Below are positions 1 to 5,313 of a DNA stretch of 7,361 nt, piece by piece. The notes under the pieces were generated by a model. That model was not told the origin of the DNA, did not search any database, and was given only the letters and a program-made list of their open reading frames with translations. Position 1 is the first letter of the stretch; each line of letters opens with the position of its first letter. The DNA comes from Deltaproteobacteria bacterium (GTDB taxonomy: Bacteria > Desulfobacterota > Desulfobulbia > Desulfobulbales > BM004): NCBI GenBank assembly GCA_019312695.1, contig JAFDCT010000295.1, forward strand, positions 1-7,361, in the 5' to 3' direction. Both the position numbers and the translations under genes were made by a program.

Positions 1-606
1 AACCATGGCACCATAACCCCAGAGAAGTCCTGATTTAATGGCGTCAACTGTATTCGCCCCTATAGCTTTTTGTGGTGGAGTTGATATATCTATCCTAGGT
101 AACCTGGCAGTTTGGTTTGCAAGAGCATCAAGTGAGATGCTCATGCCGGGAATGATAGCACCACCCAGATATTCACCTGCAGAGGATATGCAGTCAAAAG
201 TTATGGCGGTGCCGAAATCAACCACGATGGAGCTTTTTCTGTATAAAGTGTATGCTGCCACAGCATTCACTACCCTGTCCGCCCCGACCTCCGCAGGATT
301 ATCGGTTACAATCTTTATTCCAGTATCGAGTATTAGGCTGTTTACCAGCAGGGGAGAACACTTTGCATACCGGGTAGAAAATTCCTGCCAGGCTTGCTGC
401 TGGGTCGGGACCACACTGGCGATGATAACACCTTTGATATCTCCAAGTTGGAGATTCTGCATGGCAAAAAGAGAATAGAACCTGGCCGCAAGTTCATCGG
501 CTGTTTTATTTCGATCTGTTTTCAGGCGCCAACAGCAATGTAAATTTTCATTACTGAATACGCCGCAGACAGTTTGAGAATTACCTACATCTATTGCTAG
601 GAGCAT
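1..606 (-). CDS. coaX: Type III pantothenate kinase (CoaX), C-terminus cut by window edge
   Basis: Catalyses ATP-dependent phosphorylation of pantothenate, the first committed step of CoA synthesis, in the cytoplasm. Translating the minus strand from the ATG at 604-606 gives 202 codons without a stop. It begins MLLAIDVGNSQTVCGVF, the phosphate-binding P-loop-like motif of the ASKHA fold (DVGNS/T). Then come GADRVVNA near residue 122, DFGTAITFD near 142 and GGAIIPG near 160, all signatures of CoaX and absent from type I and II kinases. The family is about 255 residues long, so roughly 50-60 residues lie beyond the left edge. The ATG sits directly on the conserved N-terminal strand, which fixes the start, although the ribosome-binding site is weak. 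The gene is read away from the GT10 gene, with a 101-bp spacer that holds its likely promoter. CoaX enzymes typically need a monovalent cation and are not inhibited by CoA (family knowledge). Confidence 0.95.
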   Translation of the reverse strand, partial: MLLAIDVGNSQTVCGVFSNENLHCCWRLKTDRNKTADELAARFYSLFAMQNLQLGDIKGVIIASVVPTQQQAWQEFSTRYAKCSPLLVNSLILDTGIKIVTDNPAEVGADRVVNAVAAYTLYRKSSIVVDFGTAITFDCISSAGEYLGGAIIPGMSISLDALANQTARLPRIDISTPPQKAIGANTVDAIKSGLLWGYGAMV

Positions 607-634
607 ATTTTTCAGCTAATTCATATTTAATATT

Positions 635-643
635 TTTATAGCA
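635..643 (-). promoter_or_regulatory. Candidate extended -10 promoter element for coaX
   Basis: On the minus strand this reads TGCTATAAA, an extended -10 (TG-N-TATAAA), placing a start site near 628 and a leader of about 20 nt before the coaX ATG at 606. No good -35 hexamer lies at the right spacing, which is tolerated at extended -10 promoters. The near-palindrome at 643-670 covers the spacer and -35 zone. The call is pattern-based only, and AT-rich spacers give such matches by chance. Confidence 0.35.
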
Positions 644-670
644 TCAGAAGTATTAATTAATATCTCTGAT
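643..670. repeat. 28-bp near-perfect palindrome upstream of coaX
   Basis: The outer arms are ATCAGA and TCTGAT. The inner 12 bases, TATTAATTAATA, are a perfect palindrome. Only two symmetric positions on each side break the symmetry, and one of those could be a G-U wobble in RNA. It lies just upstream of the candidate coaX -10 and overlaps where a -35 would be, so it could be an operator for a dimeric repressor. The plus-strand copy is followed by TTTTT, so it could instead act as a weak terminator for plus-strand transcripts, but no plus-strand gene is in this area. A second, 10-bp perfect palindrome (AGAAATTTCT) follows at 678-687. Confidence 0.55.
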
Positions 671-707
671 TTTTAACAGAAATTTCTCGACTATAAATCA
701 AGTATCA

Positions 708-1802
708 CTATATATGCTTCATTTTCGTATAGATTTTTTCAAATTCTCTCTGCAGCCCATAAAAAGGTTTCTTCCATTTCAGCGTTTGGCGGTCCATGAT
801 TATCCCGCCAGGAGGACCTGTCTTGAAAGTGCCCTCACGCTTGCTGATTTCACGATTTAAAACAGCAAAGAGATTATAATCCTCAAGGACTTTTTTTCTG
901 GATTCAATAATATATGGGAGCCTGTCTTTATACTCGTTGTTTGCCAGGGTACTTTGAATAATCTCCACAGTTTTTTCAAAATCATTGATATTGATTGGAA
1001 TAAAACTTTCCCGCGGGAAGTAATCGGTCGCATTCGGGCAGCCATGATAAAAAGGAAGGGTATAACCAAGAAATGCATCTGGAAGTTTTTCGGTCAGGTG
1101 ATGAGGGTAAACATGATTCTCTATGGCTATATGATACTTATATTCATCAAGAGCTTCAGCTTTATCATTCATTGCTTTTACGCCATGCCCGTAAATATCT
1201 AATTCAGGAATCCGAACTTTTAACTTGTTCGTAAAATTATAGCGTTTGTAATGAAGGGTGAGCCTGCCCTGCCTGATGGAACAGACAGTTGAGATGGTTT
1301 TGTTTTTTGTAATTGGTGCTATTTGTTTAATTTCGTCATATGTGAGTAATTTTTTCTTATTTCTATCTTTAGGAGCCCCATAGTACCAGATAAGACCTGG
1401 TTGGGTAAAAATAGCATTGGGATGCCTGATGGCCCAGGGTTCCTGGCTAGTGATTATGAAACCAAACTGCCTGAGAAAGTATGAACCGTAAACTGTGATA
1501 GAAGAGGGTTCCCCGGTAACGAGAATTGTTTTTTCCCTAGGGCACTGCAATTTTTCAATACTAGCTGACTTCAACTCGCGCTGGAGATCATGATAGACAA
1601 CAAGCCAGTCGTATTTTTGCAAATAAGGATCGAAAAGAAAACGGCAATTACCCCATTGAGAATTATTTCCGGGAAGTTGGCGGGAATAACGCGTTTTATC
1701 AGCACAGTCACGCGGCAACCCCTTGGCCATAAATTTGACAATGATTGGCTTGTCTTCTTGGGAAGATTGGTTCTTGGTTATTATGGAATTTGGTTCAGGC
1801 AT
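708..1802 (-). CDS. GT10-family glycosyltransferase (alpha-1,3-fucosyltransferase-like)
   Basis: A 364-residue protein, probably cytosolic because no signal peptide or membrane segment is visible. Residues 221-268 carry the GT10 donor-binding block: YKYHIAIENH (E228, N229), LTEKLPDAFLGYTLPFYHG (T237-E238-K239), then FPRESFI at 262-268. This matches the C-terminal domain of Helicobacter pylori-type fucosyltransferases, where these residues bind GDP-fucose. The preceding stretch, ending in LDIYGHG (201-207), also fits the family. The N-terminal half, which picks the acceptor, is diverged and lysine/asparagine-rich. Family members transfer fucose to N-acetylglucosamine or glucose of surface glycans; donor and acceptor here are not established. 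The ATG at 1802 has no clear ribosome-binding site, and an in-frame TGA nine codons upstream prevents a longer form. It ends with tandem stops (TAG TGA). No sugar-nucleotide or polysaccharide gene flanks it, so it is an isolated glycosyltransferase, possibly acquired by transfer. Confidence 0.82.
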   Translation of the reverse strand: MPEPNSIITKNQSSQEDKPIIVKFMAKGLPRDCADKTRYSRQLPGNNSQWGNCRFLFDPYLQKYDWLVVYHDLQRELKSASIEKLQCPREKTILVTGEPSSITVYGSYFLRQFGFIITSQEPWAIRHPNAIFTQPGLIWYYGAPKDRNKKKLLTYDEIKQIAPITKNKTISTVCSIRQGRLTLHYKRYNFTNKLKVRIPELDIYGHGVKAMNDKAEALDEYKYHIAIENHVYPHHLTEKLPDAFLGYTLPFYHGCPNATDYFPRESFIPININDFEKTVEIIQSTLANNEYKDRLPYIIESRKKVLEDYNLFAVLNREISKREGTFKTGPPGGIIMDRQTLKWKKPFYGLQREFEKIYTKMKHI

Positions 1803-1861
1803 TTTTTTGAAAAAGGTTTTAGGGCATCAAATAAGGGACGGGTTTGTAAATAAAAATTTCA

Positions 1862-1929
1862 ACTTTAGAATAATTAAAGCAGGATAGCAACTATCACATA
1901 AAATGCGTACGATTAAAAATAATTGTCAA
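1862..1929 (-). promoter_or_regulatory. Possible promoter region for the GT10 gene
   Basis: The 180-bp spacer 1803-1982 contains no gene. On the minus strand it holds a consensus TTGACA at 1929-1924, but the hexamer 17 bp downstream (GCATTT) is a poor -10. A second candidate is TTGCTA at 1890-1885, 17 bp before TAAAGT at 1867-1862. The short inverted repeat GATAG-CAA-CTATC at 1883-1895 overlaps that second -35. The call is weak, and I cannot choose between the two. Confidence 0.25.
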
Positions 1930-1982
1930 GATTTTGTTTGATTATGGTATGAAAAAAGTAGGAAGAAGTATTGAAGAGAGAT

Positions 1983-2360
1983 TTACGAATTGCCGACCCC
2001 ATGGTGTCTGATGAATTCATCGAGCCTGCTTTCCTGTTCTGAAGAGAGTGGACCAAACTGTAAACAACATTGCCGTTCAGTCATGATACTAAATGAAACC
2101 TGGTTTTCCACCTCAAAATCATTGACATTATGAATTGGAATATTGGTCAGGAAGAGGCCGCTGTTTATGAGGATATCTATAGAATCTGCTTCACCTGCCC
2201 AGTCATCACGGTCAACATATCTCACTGCCAACCCGCCTTTGCTGATATTAACAATTCTCCCCACTTGAGAGGTCGGTTTGTTTGGAACAGCAATCGCAAG
2301 GTCCTTGAGCCTGAAACGTTGGTGCTTCCTTCTTTCACTATGAAGAGATACAGATAGCAT
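1983..2360 (-). CDS. PilZ-domain protein, probable c-di-GMP receptor
   Basis: A 125-residue single-domain cytoplasmic protein. It has both halves of the PilZ ligand motif. The first is the arginine switch RRKHQR at residues 10-15 (R11-x3-R15). The second is NISKGG at 38-43, fitting (D/N)xSxxG. Such proteins bind cyclic di-GMP and change motility, adhesion or exopolysaccharide output by binding a partner; the partner here is unknown. The C-terminal QFGPLSSEQESRLDEFI (about 101-117) is the usual final strand plus helix, so the domain is complete. The ATG is supported by a GGAG ribosome-binding site at 2371-2368, 7 nt upstream. It is likely its own transcription unit: 136 bp separate it from the methyltransferase gene upstream and 180 bp from the GT10 gene downstream. 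A link to glycan synthesis through the adjacent glycosyltransferase is only a guess. Confidence 0.9.
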   Translation of the reverse strand: MLSVSLHSERRKHQRFRLKDLAIAVPNKPTSQVGRIVNISKGGLAVRYVDRDDWAGEADSIDILINSGLFLTNIPIHNVNDFEVENQVSFSIMTERQCCLQFGPLSSEQESRLDEFIRHHGVGNS

Positions 2361-2373
2361 TAAGAAACTCCAT

Positions 2374-2392
2374 AAGCATTATTCATATGCTT
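2374..2392. repeat. Inverted repeat just upstream of the PilZ-gene ribosome-binding site
   Basis: Perfect 6-bp arms AAGCAT and ATGCTT surround a 7-base centre, ending 2 nt before the GGAG ribosome-binding site of the PilZ gene. It could be an operator or a leader stem. Further upstream (2393-2425) the sequence is almost all A and T, with several -10-like hexamers (for example TATTAT at 2399-2394 on the minus strand), but no convincing -35, so I do not place a promoter exactly. Confidence 0.4.
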
Positions 2393-2496
2393 TATAATAT
2401 ATCATATAATATCTTTTTTATTAAAGATAAAATAATATTAAAACAGTGGTCCGGTTTTTAAATTCGCGGATTCATAATAAGTGGTTTTTCATGTAT

Positions 2497-3636
2497 TTAG
2501 TAGATACTGTATTTAACCAGACGACCATCCAAGCCTCCACTTACCACAATTTTTTTCCAGGCAGGTTTAAGGCCTATACTTTTAATCAATTGACGATTAC
2601 CGAAATAGAGATATGCATCAGAACCCTTACACCTTTGTTTTAAAAAATCTCCCAGCTGTCTCATAAAGTCTTTAATGTTTGCACCGCTGCCAATTCGCAT
2701 GCCATAAGGTGGATTACAGATTATCACTGAATTTTCCACAGATTTGATATCCTGAAGTGCTCGTACGGAAAGTGTAATATTAGCTCCCTGAACAAAGCAT
2801 CCAGTGTTGGTCGTGGCTGCTGCTATAGCATCAGCTGACATGTCACTGCCGCTGATAAGGCCCCAAGGTAGATCCTGTATTAGACTGTCTTCTCTCTTTT
2901 TTACCGCAGTCCAGATATTTTCATCAAAATCTGGAAGGACTGTAAAGCCGAACTTATTTCGCAAAAAGCCTGCTGGAATTCTACAATAATGCATCATTGC
3001 TTCACAGAGCAGGGTTCCTGAGCCACACATGGGATCCAGCAGCGGCCTGCTACCGTTCCAGCCGCTTAGACTGATGATAGCTGCCGCGACAATCTCCTGC
3101 ATGGGTGCAGCAATTGATTTCTGGCGATAAGCTCGCCTGTGCAGAGAGGTTCCTGATGTGTCAAGATAGATGGTAGCCTTGTTATTCTGAATGTGGAGGT
3201 TGAAAAGAATGTCCGGTTCTTTGGTGTCTACATTTGGTCTCTTGCCGGTATTCTTTCTGAAGGCGTCTACAATTGCATCCTTAAGTCGGAGTGCGGCAAA
3301 TTGGGAATGAGTAATTTTACTGTGGGAGACATTTGCTCTGACGGCAAAAGTATTTTTCAGCTCAATAAGAGACTGCCAGTTAATTTTGCCGGCTGTTTTA
3401 TATAAATATTTGTCCGAATGACAATCAAAGCGAATAAGGGGGGCCAGAATTCTGCTCAAAACCCTGGAACAGTAATTAAGACGGTAAAGTGTGGCCTTGT
3501 CAGCAGAAAAATAAAAACCTTTAAATGCGGACTTTATATCCTGCGCTCCAAGTTTTTGCAGCTCTTTCTTGCTGATATCCTCAAGCCCCTGGGCAACCTG
3601 TGCAAAATAACGACCACTTTTCTGATAGGAGAACAT
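2497..3636 (-). CDS. rlmL: RlmL-like THUMP-domain 23S rRNA (guanine-N2) methyltransferase
   Basis: Probable SAM-dependent N2-guanine methyltransferase of 23S rRNA (the E. coli RlmL target is G2445), acting on ribosome precursors in the cytoplasm. From the ATG at 3636 it is 379 residues. The N-terminal ferredoxin-like and THUMP RNA-binding region runs to about residue 160 and ends in the family motif SGTSLHRRAYR (161-171). The Rossmann methyltransferase domain follows, with the SAM loop DPMCGSGT (201-208) and catalytic NPPYG (308-312). It equals the N-terminal RlmL half of E. coli RlmKL, without the RlmK half, as in most stand-alone homologues. A TTG at 3645 would add three residues (MIA). I prefer the ATG because it has the standard start codon, leaves a 10-bp gap after the YkgJ stop and needs no rare initiator; neither start has a clear ribosome-binding site, so translational coupling to the gene ahead is likely. 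Paralogous targets of the same fold cannot be excluded. Confidence 0.9.
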   Translation of the reverse strand: MFSYQKSGRYFAQVAQGLEDISKKELQKLGAQDIKSAFKGFYFSADKATLYRLNYCSRVLSRILAPLIRFDCHSDKYLYKTAGKINWQSLIELKNTFAVRANVSHSKITHSQFAALRLKDAIVDAFRKNTGKRPNVDTKEPDILFNLHIQNNKATIYLDTSGTSLHRRAYRQKSIAAPMQEIVAAAIISLSGWNGSRPLLDPMCGSGTLLCEAMMHYCRIPAGFLRNKFGFTVLPDFDENIWTAVKKREDSLIQDLPWGLISGSDMSADAIAAATTNTGCFVQGANITLSVRALQDIKSVENSVIICNPPYGMRIGSGANIKDFMRQLGDFLKQRCKGSDAYLYFGNRQLIKSIGLKPAWKKIVVSGGLDGRLVKYSIY

Positions 3637-3646
3637 GGCAATCAAT

Positions 3647-4021
3647 TCAGGGATTTTCTGGTGAGGATTTTTTCAGCCAGTGGCACTTCAGGCTTTTTTC
3701 AATACGGGGCTGGATTAACGCCAGCAGGTCCTCTCTGTCAAGGTACGGACAGGTGTCATTAAAAGGAAACCTTCTGCACTGCATAGGCCGGATCAGGTGA
3801 ATTGAGCACCTTTTAATCATTTTGTCACTTGCCTGAAAGATGCAGGAACCGTCATCTTTTACCTTGAAGGTATGGCGGTTTTCCATGAAACGTTTGCGAA
3901 CCTGTCCGTCTGAGATGGAAAAATGCCGAGCAAGACGGTTTATATCATCTGCATCAATCAGCAGGACTGACCCTTTAAGCCTGTAACAGCAGTAGCCAGG
4001 ACAGTAATTACAGTAATTCAT
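3647..4021 (-). CDS. YkgJ-family cysteine-cluster protein
   Basis: A 124-residue protein of the CxxCxxCC/YkgJ family, thought to bind zinc or an Fe-S cluster; no molecular function is established. The cluster begins at the N-terminus with C4, C7, C11 and C12. It continues with C60 (GSCIFQ), C72 and the family core IRPMQCRRFPF (C82), then C91 and C113. These nine cysteines, with the spacing around RPxxCRxFPF, make the family assignment firm. No signal peptide or membrane segment is present. It follows the HTH/zinc-ribbon gene by 33 bp and precedes the RlmL-like gene by about 10 bp, so it is an internal operon member. Translation of the two downstream genes is probably coupled, because the stop of this gene almost touches the methyltransferase start. 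Its own ribosome-binding site is weak. Confidence 0.9.
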   Translation of the reverse strand: MNYCNYCPGYCCYRLKGSVLLIDADDINRLARHFSISDGQVRKRFMENRHTFKVKDDGSCIFQASDKMIKRCSIHLIRPMQCRRFPFNDTCPYLDREDLLALIQPRIEKSLKCHWLKKSSPENP

Positions 4022-4054
4022 TGTTGATTGCTCTGTTTTAATATCTTCTTAACA

Positions 4055-4354
4055 TTATTCTATATGATACCGGGCTGTCTGGATATGAGATTTTTTGCAA
4101 CTCGGGCATCGACCAGGTTTCGAGAAACGGATTCGATTATCAAAGACAAAACCACACAAAAGGCATTTATATGGGGTTTTCATAAGTTTTTTACCCTGGT
4201 TGCGTACTGATCGTTCAATATGGCCAAGATGTTCCATCACTTCTTTTTCAGGTATGGAGACAGCCTGGGAAAGATCACGCACTGTTAATGTATCGGATCC
4301 CAGCAGATCAATAATTTGCTGCCTTATAGTCTGCCTACTGTCAGAAGTCTCCAT
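4055..4354 (-). CDS. Small HTH plus zinc-ribbon protein (COG3357-type predicted regulator)
   Basis: A 99-residue protein made of two parts. Residues 8-52 form a winged-helix-like segment (RQQIIDLLGSDTLTVRDLSQ, then PEKEVMEHLGHIERS), typical of HTH domains that open with 'I..LL....LTV.ELS'. Residues 60-90 are a zinc ribbon with C64-x2-C67 and C83-x2-C86 (YKCLLCGF and GRCPSCK). This HTH/zinc-ribbon fusion matches the predicted transcriptional regulators of COG3357, found in archaea and sulphate reducers. DNA targets are unknown. The start overlaps the end of the upstream 74-aa gene by 31 bp in another frame, so both belong to one transcript. It could autoregulate the operon or sense metal through the ribbon, but neither is shown by the sequence. 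Confidence 0.82.
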   Translation of the reverse strand: METSDSRQTIRQQIIDLLGSDTLTVRDLSQAVSIPEKEVMEHLGHIERSVRNQGKKLMKTPYKCLLCGFVFDNRIRFSKPGRCPSCKKSHIQTARYHIE

Positions 4355-4548
4355 GTATCGTCAGCTGCATAATATTTCAAAACATATGAATAACCGTCAT
4401 CTCCAATAACTTTGAAGCATCTGGCTTCAGGCGTCAACCAGCGTTTTTCGATGGATATTATATTAATTTTCTTTTTATTGATAAAAAAACGGAGTGGAAA
4501 TTCTTCTGCCTTAGTGCCGCTATAACTTTCGACTGTGAGTACTTTCAT
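4324..4548 (-). CDS. Small conserved-looking protein of unknown function (74 aa)
   Basis: Unrecognised by name. The protein begins MKVLTVESYSGTKAEEFPLRF, has a basic middle (NKKKINIISIEKRW, 24-37), and ends with an alternating hydrophobic pattern (CFKVIGDDGYSYVLKYY, 44-60; TWRLLTV, 65-71). That pattern suggests a small all-beta barrel of four or five strands. I recall similar short proteins with a 'W...dyFkV..ddG..YiLrh' core in many anaerobes, but I cannot verify this here. No cysteine pair, signal peptide or membrane segment is visible; the single cysteine is C44. It is the first gene of the leftward four-gene unit, and its last 31 bp overlap the HTH/zinc-ribbon gene. The overlap and strand support it as real. 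The ribosome-binding site is weak. Confidence 0.72.
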   Translation of the reverse strand: MKVLTVESYSGTKAEEFPLRFFINKKKINIISIEKRWLTPEARCFKVIGDDGYSYVLKYYAADDTWRLLTVGRL

Positions 4549-4674
4549 GTCTGTTCGACTGAAAAGTTTACGTATTATTCTTTAAAATTATGGTCTGCTT
4601 TGCTTGTACAGTTTATCATATATGAGACTTTTTATTACTGTGAAAAAATAACTGCCTGAAAATTTGGGGAAGAA

Positions 4675-4995
4675 ATGATGACTGAATATATACAGGTTTT
4701 AACAACGCTGGAAAGCAGGGATGATGCAGAAAAAATTGCCAGAGTTCTTGTGGAAAAACGGATTGCCGCTTGTGTTCAGATTATGGGCCCTCTGACAAGT
4801 TTTTTTCAATGGCAGGGGAAATTGGATTCTGCCGAGGAATATCTTTGTGTCATAAAAAGCAGAAGTGATTTGTTTCAAGAAATGGAAACCATAATTAAAA
4901 GTATGCATCCCTACGAAGTCCCGGAAATCCTTGCCACACCGATTACAAAGGGCAACAAGGACTATTTGCGTTGGCTTGCGGAGACGCTGGAGTAA
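4675..4995 (+). CDS. cutA: CutA divalent-cation tolerance protein
   Basis: A 106-residue protein of the CutA1 family, a very stable cytoplasmic trimer with a ferredoxin-like fold that is linked to copper and other divalent-metal tolerance in E. coli; its exact role is unsettled. Family blocks are clear: the N-terminal strand (YIQVLTTLESRDDAEKIA, 5-22), the AACVQI segment (31-36), FQWQGKLD (44-51), and the signature HPYEVPEI (78-85) followed by KDYLRWL (95-101). The length equals the family norm. Two consecutive ATGs (4675 and 4678) are possible; a GGGGA ribosome-binding site at 4666-4670 is 4 nt from the first and 7 nt from the second, so the second may be the true start. It diverges from the leftward operon across a 126-bp spacer and is followed 77 bp later by the ten-cysteine gene. 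Confidence 0.96.
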   Translation: MMTEYIQVLTTLESRDDAEKIARVLVEKRIAACVQIMGPLTSFFQWQGKLDSAEEYLCVIKSRSDLFQEMETIIKSMHPYEVPEILATPITKGNKDYLRWLAETLE

Positions 4996-5038
4996 GAATA
5001 TCCTGAATGGGGTAAAGATATTTATGTTTGGCTGTAAT

Positions 5039-5070
5039 CTCTTTTCAGAGTAAAAAAGCTTCCTGAAGAG
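5039..5070 (+). promoter_or_regulatory. Possible hairpin masking the ribosome-binding site of the ten-cysteine gene
   Basis: CTCTT (5039-5043) can pair with AAGAG (5066-5070), and CAG (5046-5048) with CTG (5063-5065). This gives an 8-bp stem with a two-base TT bulge and a 14-base loop. The right arm contains the only purine-rich ribosome-binding-like sequence (GAAGAG) before the ATG at 5073, so folding would hide it. The structure is read by eye and no folding energy was computed. Confidence 0.35.
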
Positions 5071-5072
5071 TT

Positions 5073-5276
5073 ATGTCTGACACAAAAAAAGGGCCCCGAC
5101 GCCGAGGAAAAAAAATATTTAAATGCCATTGCTGTCAGAAGGAGCAGTTATTCTGCTGGAACTGTCCCTGCGGCTTTCAGATTTGTATACCCTGTCTTGA
5201 GGAAAACAAGTGGGGCATGACAAATGGTCCGACCTGGATATGCCCTGACTGCGGCCGTATCAGAATGATGGAGTAG
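5073..5276 (+). CDS. Ten-cysteine mini-protein with paired CxxC zinc-binding motifs, function unknown
   Basis: A 67-residue protein with ten cysteines, falling into four CxxC pairs: C18-x2-C21, C28-x2-C31, C38-x2-C41 and C57-x2-C60, plus C20 and C33. The basic head (KKGPRRRGKK, 5-14) is followed by the cysteine core and a conserved-looking linker NGPTWICPDCG (51-61). This suggests two tetra-cysteine zinc sites, in a zinc-ribbon, treble-clef or B-box/RING-like arrangement, with the basic head able to contact nucleic acid. I do not recognise the family, and function is unknown. It lies 77 bp after cutA on the same strand, so co-transcription is plausible, and ends only 10 bp before the convergent thiD. 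The cysteine pattern and lack of a better frame support it as a real gene. The ribosome-binding site (GAAGAG) is weak and unusually close to the ATG. Confidence 0.75.
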   Translation: MSDTKKGPRRRGKKIFKCHCCQKEQLFCWNCPCGFQICIPCLEENKWGMTNGPTWICPDCGRIRMME

Positions 5277-5313
5277 GGGGGGGCTTTTACCTGAGGTGAT
5301 GTAAAAGAGGCCC
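5276..5313. repeat. G8 tract and inverted repeat at the convergent gene junction
   Basis: Eight consecutive G residues (5276-5283) overlap the stop codon of the ten-cysteine gene. They are followed by perfect 7-bp arms CTTTTAC (5284-5290) and GTAAAAG (5301-5307) around a 10-base loop. GGGC/GCCC can extend the stem past a short bulge. The arms overlap the last codons of thiD. It sits where a shared terminator would be expected, but neither strand has a T-run after the stem, so it is not a standard intrinsic terminator. Confidence 0.4.

Noticed and set aside
38..478. Open reading frame on the plus strand (146 codons)
   Set aside because: It lies entirely antisense to coaX, whose motifs are unambiguous; its own translation shows no recognisable domain.
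2440..2460. Hairpin with AAAAC/GTTTT arms after the RlmL-like gene as a terminator
   Set aside because: The stem is only five weak pairs and the following T content is broken by A residues; no GC-rich stem, so the match is probably chance.
3418..3800. Two overlapping plus-strand open frames opposite the YkgJ/RlmL junction
   Set aside because: They are shadows of two firmly identified minus-strand genes, with no ribosome-binding site or family features.
4549..4674. Exact promoter for cutA or the leftward operon in the divergent spacer
   Set aside because: TTGCTT and TTGTAC near 4600-4609 and TATCAT/TATATG near 4614-4626 are present, but no pair has acceptable spacing, so I do not place a promoter.
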